Source: JABDQZ01 sp050049775 (GTDB taxonomy: Bacteria; Pseudomonadota; Gammaproteobacteria; Chromatiales; Chromatiaceae). From it: DNA of 52,316 nucleotides. The notes beneath the pieces are model-generated. The model made no database searches and had not been told where the DNA came from. It was given only the letters and a program-made list of their open reading frames with translations. The position numbers were made by a program, and so were the translations under genes. Location of the stretch: NCBI GenBank assembly GCA_050049775.1, contig JASFVP010000021.1, forward strand, positions 1 through 52,316, given 5' to 3'. Positions 8,134 to 15,849 of the stretch are shown here, in pieces. How positions within the stretch are numbered: the stretch's first letter is position 1; every line of letters starts with the position of its first letter.

Positions 8134-8880
8134 ATGACTTACTGCCTTGCAACGATGGTGGACCAGGGCCTTGTGTTCGCCTCAGATTCGCGCACCAACG
8201 CCGGCGTCGACCAGCTTAGCACCTACAGCAAAATGTTCACTTTCGGTATCGATGGCGAACGCGTCTTCGTTGTGTTGTCGGCCGGCAACCTGGCGACCAC
8301 CCAGGCTGTCGTCAACCAGATCAAACGCGACATCAAACAGGCGGCGCCGATCAATCTCAACACGGTTGCTGATATGAACGAGGCGGCCGATTATCTTGGC
8401 CAGATCAGTATTGCCCAGCAACAGAAAACCCACAGCACCAGCGCCGGCACCAACCTGGATGCCAGTGCATCCTTCATCCTCGGCGGACAGGTTCTCGGCG
8501 GACGTCCGGAGATTTTCATGATTTACCCGGAGGGCAACTTCATCGCCGCTACACGCGAGCATCCCTATCAGCAAATCGGCGAAGTTAAATACGGCAAGCC
8601 GATACTCGACCGCATCATCACCGGGGAAACCAGTCTGGAACAGGCGGCCACCTGCGCAATGGTTTCGATGGACTCGACCATGCGCTCAAATGCTACCGTC
8701 GGCCCCCCGATCGAAGTTCTGATTTACGTCAACGACAGTCTGCAACTGAATCGCCGTTTTGCCTTCAAGGCAGACGATCCCTACCTGATCGAGCTCAAGC
8801 AAGCCTGGGATGCCAAACTGAAAGAATCATTCAGTGAGCTGCATATTTATGGTTGGGATGTGAATACTGGTGCTGTATAG
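8134..8880 (+). CDS. Anbu, proteasome-like Ntn-hydrolase
   Basis: The 248-residue protein starts at ATG 8134. Longer in-frame starts add sequence foreign to the family. It begins MTYCLAT and continues with GLVFASDSRTNAGVD and STYSKMF. This is the signature of Anbu, the ancestral beta-subunit relative of HslV and the 20S proteasome; the nucleophile would be Thr2 after Met removal. Anbu forms open helical rings. It is usually encoded beside a transglutaminase-like protein, an alpha-E protein and a circularly permuted ATP-grasp protein; none is next to it here. No strong ribosome-binding site is visible. The family call is strong; the substrate is unknown. Confidence 0.9.
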   Translation: MTYCLATMVDQGLVFASDSRTNAGVDQLSTYSKMFTFGIDGERVFVVLSAGNLATTQAVVNQIKRDIKQAAPINLNTVADMNEAADYLGQISIAQQQKTHSTSAGTNLDASASFILGGQVLGGRPEIFMIYPEGNFIAATREHPYQQIGEVKYGKPILDRIITGETSLEQAATCAMVSMDSTMRSNATVGPPIEVLIYVNDSLQLNRRFAFKADDPYLIELKQAWDAKLKESFSELHIYGWDVNTGAV

Positions 8881-8964
8881 AGCCAGATAAGCGTGACGCA
8901 TGCGTGGTTGTATTCGTTAATTTGTCTGAAAATCTTAAGGAAATTTTTATCCAGGAGGGTAGAA

Positions 8965-9009
8965 ATGTTATATAAGCAAGCTATACCGTTCCCACTGAAT
9001 AATTGGTGA
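8965..9009 (+). CDS. 14-codon upstream ORF, coupled to the lipoprotein gene
   Basis: A short ORF (MLYKQAIPFPLNNW) has the best Shine-Dalgarno of the region (AGGAGG, seven bases before ATG 8965). Its stop TGA overlaps a GTG start of the lipoprotein frame as GTGA. This looks like translational coupling or a leader peptide. It could also be the decayed start of a gene. Confidence 0.4.
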   Translation: MLYKQAIPFPLNNW

Positions 9010-9617
9010 CAGGCCCTGTTTTTCGCATGCTGAAGATTAATTTTCTTTTTTTATTATTGATCTTACTAACTGTATGTGGATGTTCACCTAACGCATATCA
9101 AGTAGGAGATATCGATCGGAGTATTATTGGCGTATTGGATTCGCCTGATGAGACAAATTGCTGGGCGTTAGTATCAATCGAGTGGGATCCTGGTGTTATG
9201 GAGGGTATGCATAATAGTTATGCATACGCGGGTGGTCAGGATGATGCTGTTAAAGTTAATTTACGGCGCGTTATTTCATCAGCAGAAGATGAATTATTTC
9301 GATTGCACAGCAAGGCCTGTAAAACAAAAGACAGATTGCTTTTGAAGATAACGAAAGTCATACACGAACATCAGATAGCTCCTGACACTGGAGTGTTTTA
9401 TGTCAATGTAAGCAGTAGTATGTTTGCTAGCGGAGTGTGTGAAAAAAGCGGATATACATTCTCAAAAAAATTCGAGTCCGATGATCATTCTGAAAAAGTC
9501 GGGTTTTGGGTAAGTGAGGAAAGCATTGAGAGAGCGCTCGTGCGCATGACGACCCTTTCTGCAATGGATATATTGTTGAAGGTAAGAAAAGAATGCGGCA
9601 ATCAATTGAGGGATTAA
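9006..9617 (+). CDS. putative lipoprotein of unknown function
   Basis: The protein has 203 residues from GTG 9006, or 196 from ATG 9027. A hydrophobic stretch (LKINFLFLLLILLTV) ends in a lipobox-like CGC, suggesting signal peptidase II cleavage and lipid attachment. The mature part is mixed alpha/beta with four cysteines and no family I recognise. Base composition is clearly more AT-rich than the flanking Anbu and core genes, which suggests recent arrival. The GTG start overlaps the stop of a tiny ORF that has a strong ribosome-binding site. The ATG at 9027 has no good site of its own, which favours coupled translation from 9006. Confidence 0.65.
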   Translation: MTGPVFRMLKINFLFLLLILLTVCGCSPNAYQVGDIDRSIIGVLDSPDETNCWALVSIEWDPGVMEGMHNSYAYAGGQDDAVKVNLRRVISSAEDELFRLHSKACKTKDRLLLKITKVIHEHQIAPDTGVFYVNVSSSMFASGVCEKSGYTFSKKFESDDHSEKVGFWVSEESIERALVRMTTLSAMDILLKVRKECGNQLRD

Positions 9618-9660
9618 ACGGGGTCAGACTAAACCACAATTTTTGATGTGCTAATCCAAA

Positions 9661-9691
9661 CCGGAGCGGCCAATTCGTTTTGCCGTTCCGG
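9661..9691. other. hairpin after the lipoprotein gene
   Basis: CCGGAGCGGC pairs with GCCGTTCCGG, with one mismatch, across an 11-base loop. It has no T run, so it is at most a weak terminator or RNA-stabilising hairpin. Confidence 0.35.
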
Positions 9692-9792
9692 ATTCAACCT
9701 ATCATTGACCATCCCTGAGCTGCATTTTCATTTACACCACACCCCGGCTATTCTAGGCTTCTTAAAAATAATAATGTAACGAGGGACGAGTT

Positions 9793-10791
9793 ATGGCGAT
9801 TTCTCTGGATACCTTGCTGTTCTGGGTGGGGCTGGGTTTGCTGGTTGTCGGGCTGTTTGTATTCATTACTGGTAAGACAGTGCCGGCGGAGAAGAAGGAG
9901 CAAAGCAATCGCTTTGAGGCGTTTGGCATCAAGGTCGATGTGACCAATCCATCGCTGATCCTGATCATTCTAGGCGTGGTCATGATGCTGGCGCCGAAGA
10001 TGTTGCCGCAATCAGTGAAAGATACTGAACTGCCGGTTCCGGTGGCGGAGATTCAGGAGTCAGCAAAACCGCAAACAGAAGAAGTCAGCCCGGCAGGACA
10101 GCCAGAAATCACACCACCGCAAACCGCAGTAGTGGATGAGCCGCAAGCTGAGCCTGTTGTTACAGACCTGCCTGCTACTCCCGCAGCACAAACTGTCACT
10201 CCTGTAGTGGAGCCGATGCAGAAAACACAGGTTGCAACTGTTTCAGTCCTGACAGTTAAACCGTCAGCACAGACCGGAATAAAGCCCCAGCCTGTCGCTA
10301 CTCCGCAACCGGTAGTTGCCAGCAGGACAATTCCGGTCCTGACAATATTGGTTCAGGCCGATAGCAAACGTGAAGCTGGTATTAATGCTCCTGCTGAAAA
10401 ATACGGCCAGCAGATTGCACTCGAATTGACCAACCTGGTTGAGCAGAACTTTGCCGGCAGTAACAAGGTGAAGCAACAGAGTCTGGAAGACCTGCGAAAC
10501 ACACTGCAAAAACAGGAGCAGCCGTTTCAAATACTGTGTAACAAAACCGGTTCCAACCGTTTGCTGCTTGCTGACCTGGAAGTACCGTTTGTATTAGGCA
10601 GCGGCTCGCCATCAGCTTACTGGCCGGACATCAAGCTGCATCTGGTAGACTGTAAAACCATGAATAAACGCCAGCGGACGCGCCGTCATCTGACACCCAA
10701 TGTCAAGGATAGCTTTCCGTTTCAACTGGCGATTCGCAGCTTTGCTACGGACTTTCTCGATGCCTATGGTCGCCTGCTGGAAAAGCCCTGA
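9793..10791 (+). CDS. two-TM protein with Pro-rich linker, unknown function
   Basis: This is a 332-residue protein. Two membrane segments (about 8-28 and 53-72) enclose a short polar loop. A Pro/Ala/Val/Gln/Thr-rich linker (about 78-175) follows, then a folded domain of about 150 residues (ILVQADS to the C-terminus) with two cysteines. The likely topology puts linker and domain in the periplasm, with the linker spanning cell-wall distance. GAGGGACGAG precedes the ATG. I recognise no family. The DUF1810 gene starts 19 bases after its stop, so the two may share a transcript. Confidence 0.75.
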   Translation: MAISLDTLLFWVGLGLLVVGLFVFITGKTVPAEKKEQSNRFEAFGIKVDVTNPSLILIILGVVMMLAPKMLPQSVKDTELPVPVAEIQESAKPQTEEVSPAGQPEITPPQTAVVDEPQAEPVVTDLPATPAAQTVTPVVEPMQKTQVATVSVLTVKPSAQTGIKPQPVATPQPVVASRTIPVLTILVQADSKREAGINAPAEKYGQQIALELTNLVEQNFAGSNKVKQQSLEDLRNTLQKQEQPFQILCNKTGSNRLLLADLEVPFVLGSGSPSAYWPDIKLHLVDCKTMNKRQRTRRHLTPNVKDSFPFQLAIRSFATDFLDAYGRLLEKP

Positions 10792-10810
10792 GTTGCTGCT
10801 GTAGCAAGAC

Positions 10811-11233
10811 ATGCCGGATGCGGTTGACCTGCAGCGTTTTGTCACAGCCCAGCAATCTGTTTATGACCAGGTGCTGGCAGAGTTACACGCCGGGCAGAAG
10901 CGTACCCACTGGATGTGGTTTATATTTCCGCAACTGGCTGGCCTGGGGTTCAGTCTGACTGCGAGAAAATATGCCATCAGTGGCCGCGACGAGGCAGCGG
11001 CGTATTTGCAGCATGAATTACTGGGTGCCAGGCTGCGTGAGTGCACGCAACTGGTGCTGGCGATTGAAGGGCGCAACGCGCGACAGATCTTTGGCTATCC
11101 CGATGATCTGAAATTCCGATCCTGTATGACCCTGTTTGCTGCCGTGGCTAACGACAGTCAGCCGTTTGATTCGGCCTTGCAGAAATTTTATGCCGGACAG
11201 GTGGATCAGAAGACGCTTGACCTGCTTGGGTAG
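10811..11233 (+). CDS. DUF1810 family protein
   Basis: This 140-residue soluble protein is the usual length for DUF1810. The family core is visible: LQRFVTAQQ near the start, the HWMWFIFPQLAGLG block, then SLTARKYAI, and KFRSCMTLFAAV near the end. The biochemical role of the family is not established. The start lies close to the preceding two-TM gene. It converges with the minus-strand gene ending at 11303; an imperfect GC-rich hairpin (GCATCCGG/CCGGGATGC) lies between them. Confidence 0.85.
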   Translation: MPDAVDLQRFVTAQQSVYDQVLAELHAGQKRTHWMWFIFPQLAGLGFSLTARKYAISGRDEAAAYLQHELLGARLRECTQLVLAIEGRNARQIFGYPDDLKFRSCMTLFAAVANDSQPFDSALQKFYAGQVDQKTLDLLG

Positions 11234-11302
11234 TGGGTCGTTTGTAACAGCTTAAGATGCATCCGGTGTTAACCGGGATGCGTTGAAGGCCCTGCTGTCT
11301 GC

Positions 11303-11662
11303 TTACACGTACAGTGCGGCAACTTCCGCACGGGTATAGAAACGACCGTTCTTAAAAAATCCTGCAGTGACCGTGGCATAGGCTTCCATCGGTATGCCGT
11401 CGTCATTGAACTGGCTAATCCAGCTGGCTGGCAGGCCTTCGATCAGATGGATTGGCGCGTCACGGCCATCGGCAAAACGCGACAGTACCACTTCGTCGGT
11501 GATCTGGTTGTAGAACGCCGGTACAAAACCGTTGCTACTGTTGTTCTGGCTGATGCCGGCGGTGTCTTGATACTGGCTGTTTTCTTCTGCCAGGATGTCA
11601 TCGCACAACGGCGGGTTTTGTCGGGTCAGGCTGTCTTTCAATTGCTTCAATAATTGTTGCAT
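11303..11662 (-). CDS. unknown 119-aa protein behind a sigma-54-type promoter
   Basis: This is a soluble, acidic, single-domain protein of 119 residues. It has no signal peptide or membrane segment and one cysteine. The C-terminal half (WISQFNDDGIPMEAYATVTAGFFKNGRFYTRAEVAALY) is probably the conserved part. GAGG lies about nine bases before ATG 11662. A sigma-54-type promoter sits about 35-55 bases upstream, giving a sensible leader of about 25 nt. The gene is monocistronic and divergent from dnaB. I do not recognise a family; the promoter implies expression under an enhancer-dependent regulator. Confidence 0.7.
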   Translation of the reverse strand: MQQLLKQLKDSLTRQNPPLCDDILAEENSQYQDTAGISQNNSSNGFVPAFYNQITDEVVLSRFADGRDAPIHLIEGLPASWISQFNDDGIPMEAYATVTAGFFKNGRFYTRAEVAALYV

Positions 11663-11697
11663 GGGTTACACCTCGCTTCCCAATGTGACTGAAGTTA

Positions 11698-11716
11698 CAG
11701 CATATTTGGTGCCAAA
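11698..11716 (-). promoter_or_regulatory. sigma-54-type promoter of the 119-aa gene
   Basis: On the minus strand TTGGCAC-CAAAT-ATGCTG has GG (-24) and GC (-12) exactly ten bases apart. It differs from TGGCAC-N5-TTGCA at few positions. Confidence 0.65.
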
Positions 11717-11799
11717 ATTATAAAGACTGAAAAAACAGTCACTTGCGCAATTACCTGAAAAAGCTATGGATTTGACTGTATATTTTTTTGACAAAAATT

Positions 11800-11817
11800 C
11801 TGACGATATTTCGTCAG
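11800..11817. promoter_or_regulatory. inverted repeat between the 119-aa gene and dnaB
   Basis: Perfect 7-bp arms CTGACGA and TCGTCAG surround TATT. The 308-base gap 11663-11970 also holds the sigma-54-type promoter and TTGAC-like boxes, but no clear complete promoter for dnaB. It could be an operator, or an activator site for the sigma-54 promoter about 90 bases away. Confidence 0.35.
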
Positions 11818-11970
11818 CTATGTCGATGATTCGCCACTCAATTACGTTACCAATACGACGGTGAGCATGCCGGAAGCCGGGGTAATTTCTCCGGACAGCG
11901 GCTTTTGTCTGCGGGTATTTTTCCGTATGCTGTGAGGCCAGAATAATTACATCCGATCCGGTTAATCCGA

Positions 11971-13380
11971 ATGCCAGAAACTGCTTTTCCAAAGGAATCC
12001 ATCAGCCACGAATTTGAAGCCGACAAGCTGCGTGTGCCACCACATTCCATCCAGGCCGAACAGTCGGTGCTGGGTGGTTTGATGCTTAGCAACAGCATGT
12101 GGGACAACATCGCTGACCGTGTGGTCAAGGACGACTTTTACCGTCGCGAGCACCAGCTGATTTTTGCCGCGATTGAAAAACTTGCCGATCACCAGAAACC
12201 GTTTGATGTGGTGACCCTGTCCGAAGAGCTGGAGCATATCGGCTCACTCGAGGATGCCGGCGGGCTGGCCTATGTCGGTACCCTGGCCAAGGACACGCCG
12301 AGTGCGGCCAACATTACGGCCTATGCTGACATCGTGCGCGAGCATTCGGTCAAACGCCAGCTGATCAAGGTCGGCACCAATATTGCCGACAGCGGATTCC
12401 AGACCGAAGGACGCAACAGCAGCGAGCTACTCGATAACGCCGAGCGCCAGGTGTTTGAAATCGCCGAGCAGCAGTCGAAAGGCAAGTCCGGCTTTCTGCC
12501 AGTCAAAAGCCTGCTGACCAAAGCGGTTGACCGCATCGAAACCCTGTACCAGCAGGACGAACCGATCACCGGGCTGTCGACCGGTTTTTCCGATCTCGAT
12601 GACATGACCTCGGGCTTGCAGAAATCCGATCTCATTATCGTGGCCGGACGTCCGTCGATGGGCAAAACCACATTTGCCATGAACCTGGCCGAAAATGTCG
12701 CCATCCAGTCAAAGATGCCGGTGGCGGTGTTCTCGCTGGAAATGCCCGGCGAGCAACTGGTCATGCGTATGCTGTCGTCGCTTGGTCGCATTGACCAGCA
12801 TCGCGTGCGCACCGGCAAGCTCGAGGACGACGAATGGCCGCGCCTGACTTCGGCGGTCAGTATTCTTGCTGAAGCCAATCTGCACATCGACGACACCGCT
12901 TCGCTGACACCGACCGAAATTCGCGCGCGTTCACGCCGCCTGATGCGCGAACACGGCCAGCTTGGCCTGATTGTCATCGACTATCTGCAGCTGATGCAGG
13001 CGCCTGGCGCCGGTAACAACCGCACCGAAGAGATCTCGATGATTTCACGTTCGCTCAAGGCGCTCGCCAAGGAACTCAATGTGCCGGTAATCGCACTGTC
13101 GCAGCTCAACCGTAACCTGGAACAACGTCCCAACAAGCGACCGGTCAATTCGGACTTGCGTGAGTCGGGCTCGATCGAGCAGGACGCCGACATCATCGCG
13201 TTTGTCTATCGTGACGAAGTCTATAATCCGGAAAGCCCGGACAAGGGCATGGCCGAGATCATCCTCGGTAAACAGCGTAACGGTCCGATCGGCACGGTGC
13301 GCCTGACCTTCCTTGGTAAATACACCAAGTTCGAAAACTTCATCGACAACGTCTACGGGGAAGAAGGTTATTACGAATGA
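11971..13380 (+). CDS. dnaB: replicative DNA helicase DnaB
   Basis: This hexameric 5'-3' helicase unwinds DNA at the replication fork and recruits primase. Its 469 residues match the family length (E. coli 471). The N-terminal DnaB domain (about 20-125, VPPHSIQAEQSVLGG) is joined by a linker to the RecA-like C-domain. Walker A is GRPSMGKT (226-233). The segment VIDYLQLM is Walker B, and SQLNRNLEQRPNKRP holds the DNA-loop residues. No intein is present. Its stop overlaps the start of alr (ATGA), so dnaB and alr are translationally coupled. Confidence 0.97.
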   Translation: MPETAFPKESISHEFEADKLRVPPHSIQAEQSVLGGLMLSNSMWDNIADRVVKDDFYRREHQLIFAAIEKLADHQKPFDVVTLSEELEHIGSLEDAGGLAYVGTLAKDTPSAANITAYADIVREHSVKRQLIKVGTNIADSGFQTEGRNSSELLDNAERQVFEIAEQQSKGKSGFLPVKSLLTKAVDRIETLYQQDEPITGLSTGFSDLDDMTSGLQKSDLIIVAGRPSMGKTTFAMNLAENVAIQSKMPVAVFSLEMPGEQLVMRMLSSLGRIDQHRVRTGKLEDDEWPRLTSAVSILAEANLHIDDTASLTPTEIRARSRRLMREHGQLGLIVIDYLQLMQAPGAGNNRTEEISMISRSLKALAKELNVPVIALSQLNRNLEQRPNKRPVNSDLRESGSIEQDADIIAFVYRDEVYNPESPDKGMAEIILGKQRNGPIGTVRLTFLGKYTKFENFIDNVYGEEGYYE

Positions 13381-14471
13381 TTCTGGCCGGTAAACCGCTG
13401 GCACGCATCAACCTGGCGGCGTTGCGACACAATCTCGAGCGTGCCCGACAGCTGGCTCCGGGCAGTAAACAGATGGCGGTGATCAAGGCCAATGCCTATG
13501 GTCATGGTGTGGTGCAGGTGGCCAAGGCGCTGGATCGGGCCGACATGCTGGCGGTGGCGCGCATCGATGAAGCGGTGCAGTTGCGCGAAGCCGGCATCGA
13601 CAAACCACTGGCCGTGCTCGAAGGCTTTTTTGATCCCGATGAAATCCGGTTGGCGCTGCAGTATGAGCTGCAAGCGGTCATACATCAGTCCTACCAGATC
13701 GACTTGTTGCAGCAGTTTGCTGACCAGCACAGTGGCAAGCTGCAGTTGTGGCTCAAGATCGACACCGGCATGCATCGCCTTGGCATCCCTCCCGGGCAGG
13801 TGCATGCCGCCTATGAAAAACTCTGGCAACTTGAAGTGGTCGACAGCCTGTCGTTGATGACACACCTGGCCAATGCCGATGATGTCAATGACGAGGCCAG
13901 CCAGCTGCAGATCAAGGTTTTCAAAAATGCCATCGCCGGCTTGACGGGCGAGCAGAGCATTGCCAATTCCGCCGGCATTGTCGCCTGGCCGGATGCGCGC
14001 AGCGACTGGGTGCGACCCGGCATCATGTTATACGGCAGCAGCCCGCTGCTGCACAGCAATGCGGTCGATCATCAGCTGCAACCGGTCATGACGCTGAGCA
14101 GCCAGCTGATTGCCATCAACCAGTTGAACAAGGGTGATTGTGTCGGCTACGGCGGCAGCTGGTGTTGCCCGCAAGATATGCCGGTCGGTGTGGTATCGAT
14201 CGGGTATGGCGACGGTTATCCCAGGCATGCGCCATCCGGCACGCCGGTGCTGGTCAATGGTCAGCGTTGTCCGCTGGTCGGGCGCGTATCGATGGACATG
14301 GTCACGGTGGATCTGCTCGGTGTGTCTGCGCAGATCGGCGATGAAGTGATCCTCTGGGGCGACGGTCTGCCGGTCGATGAAATCGCGACGGCGGCCGGCA
14401 CCATCTCCTATGAATTACTCTGTGGCGTGACCAGTCGCGTACAGTTTGTCTACAGCGACAACGGGGACTGA
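13377..14471 (+). CDS. alr: alanine racemase
   Basis: This PLP enzyme converts L-alanine to D-alanine for peptidoglycan. It has 364 residues, as usual. The PLP lysine is K37 in AVIKANAYGHG, and the opposite catalytic tyrosine is Y258 in VGYGGSW. The TIM-barrel strands (LKIDTGMHRLG, MTHLANAD, RPGIMLYG) and the C-terminal beta domain with RVSMDM are all present. It overlaps dnaB by four bases and abuts radA with no gap. Confidence 0.96.
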   Translation: MILAGKPLARINLAALRHNLERARQLAPGSKQMAVIKANAYGHGVVQVAKALDRADMLAVARIDEAVQLREAGIDKPLAVLEGFFDPDEIRLALQYELQAVIHQSYQIDLLQQFADQHSGKLQLWLKIDTGMHRLGIPPGQVHAAYEKLWQLEVVDSLSLMTHLANADDVNDEASQLQIKVFKNAIAGLTGEQSIANSAGIVAWPDARSDWVRPGIMLYGSSPLLHSNAVDHQLQPVMTLSSQLIAINQLNKGDCVGYGGSWCCPQDMPVGVVSIGYGDGYPRHAPSGTPVLVNGQRCPLVGRVSMDMVTVDLLGVSAQIGDEVILWGDGLPVDEIATAAGTISYELLCGVTSRVQFVYSDNGD

Positions 14472-15848
14472 ATGGCCAAGGCGAATAAAGTCGAATACAG
14501 CTGTCGTTCCTGTGGCGGGATATTCCCGAAATGGGCTGGCCAGTGCCCGGATTGTAGCGAATGGAACAGCTTTGAAGAGATCGTCGCCGTGGCGGCGACA
14601 GCGGCGAGCAAACGTTTCAGCGGTTATGCTGGCGATACCTCGGCCAACCGCATTCGTCGCCTGGATGAAATCGATCCGGAAAACCGCCAGCGCATCGCCA
14701 CCGGCCTGAGTGAACTCGATCGTGTGCTTGGTGGCGGTCTGGTGGAAGGCTCGGTGGTATTGCTGGGCGGTGATCCCGGCATCGGCAAATCGACGCTGCT
14801 GACCCAGACACTGGCGTTTTTGTCTTCACAAATCAATTGTCTGTATGTCAGCGGCGAGGAATCCGCCGAACAGATCAGCCTGCGCGCACGCCGGCTAGAT
14901 CTACAGGTCGAGGGCCTGCAGCTGCTGACCGAAACCTGTGTCGAACGCATCGTGCAGCAGGCCGGCACCGCACAGCCGCGCATCATGGTGATCGACTCGA
15001 TCCAGACCGTGTATACCGAGCAGTTGCAATCGGCGCCGGGCGGCGTTGCGCAGGTGCGTGAATCGACGGCGCAGATTGTGCGTTTCGCCAAGCAATCCGG
15101 CACGACTATTTTCCTGGTCGGTCACGTCACCAAGGAGGGCAGCCTGGCGGGACCGCGCGTGCTCGAGCACATGGTCGATACCGTGTTGTATTTTGAAGGC
15201 GAAGCGGGCAGCCAGTTTCGCCTGGTGCGTGCCATGAAAAACCGCTTTGGCGCAGTCAACGAACTCGGTGTGTTTGCCATGACCGACCTGGGCTTGCGCG
15301 AGGTGTCGAACCCGTCGGCGATCTTTTTATCGCGTCACAACGAGCAGGTTACCGGTAGCTGTATCCTAGTGACGCGCGAAGGCACGCGGCCGTTGCTGGT
15401 GGAAGTGCAGGCACTGGTCGACGACAGTCCACTGGCCAATCCGCGGCGGGTCACGCTCGGCCTGGAACAGAACCGTTTATCGATGTTGCTGGCGGTGTTA
15501 CATCGCCATGGTGGTATCGGCATGTTTGATCAGGATGTGTATGTCAATGTCGTCGGTGGCGTGCGCATTACCGAGACCGCAGCCGATCTTGCGGTGTTGC
15601 TGGCGGTGTTGTCGAGTTTTCGTGATCGCGTGATTGCACGTGACCTGGCGGCCTTTGGGGAAGTCGGCCTGGCCGGTGAAATCCGTCCCGTGCCCAACGG
15701 TGAACAACGCATGCGTGAAGTCGCCAAGCATGGTTTCAAAACCGTGATCGTGCCGAAAGCCAATGCACCGAAAAAACCGATCAAGGACTTGCAGGTGATC
15801 GCGGTGAGTCGTTTGTCCGAAGCGCTGGACTTCATCCTGGCGGACTGA
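14472..15848 (+). CDS. radA: DNA repair protein RadA (Sms)
   Basis: This RecA-like DnaB-family helicase promotes branch migration of recombination intermediates. It has 458 residues (E. coli 460). An N-terminal zinc finger uses C11, C14, C25 and C28. Walker A is GGDPGIGKS (99-107), and the RadA-specific KNRFG motif is at 256-260. The C-terminal Lon-protease-like domain (about 285-458) lacks a catalytic role in this family. The start follows the alr stop directly, and the beta-helix gene begins two bases after its own stop, so the operon dnaB-alr-radA continues downstream. Confidence 0.96.
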   Translation: MAKANKVEYSCRSCGGIFPKWAGQCPDCSEWNSFEEIVAVAATAASKRFSGYAGDTSANRIRRLDEIDPENRQRIATGLSELDRVLGGGLVEGSVVLLGGDPGIGKSTLLTQTLAFLSSQINCLYVSGEESAEQISLRARRLDLQVEGLQLLTETCVERIVQQAGTAQPRIMVIDSIQTVYTEQLQSAPGGVAQVRESTAQIVRFAKQSGTTIFLVGHVTKEGSLAGPRVLEHMVDTVLYFEGEAGSQFRLVRAMKNRFGAVNELGVFAMTDLGLREVSNPSAIFLSRHNEQVTGSCILVTREGTRPLLVEVQALVDDSPLANPRRVTLGLEQNRLSMLLAVLHRHGGIGMFDQDVYVNVVGGVRITETAADLAVLLAVLSSFRDRVIARDLAAFGEVGLAGEIRPVPNGEQRMREVAKHGFKTVIVPKANAPKKPIKDLQVIAVSRLSEALDFILAD

Positions 15849-15849
15849 C

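Noticed and set aside
9618..9633. GGGGTCAGACTAAAC-like stretch after the lipoprotein gene, similar to sequence seen near REP-associated transposases
   Set aside because: There is a single short copy and no transposase or paired repeat in the window.
11666..11992. 108-codon minus-strand ORF over the dnaB start
   Set aside because: It covers the sigma-54-type promoter and the dnaB start, has no ribosome-binding site and no recognisable content.
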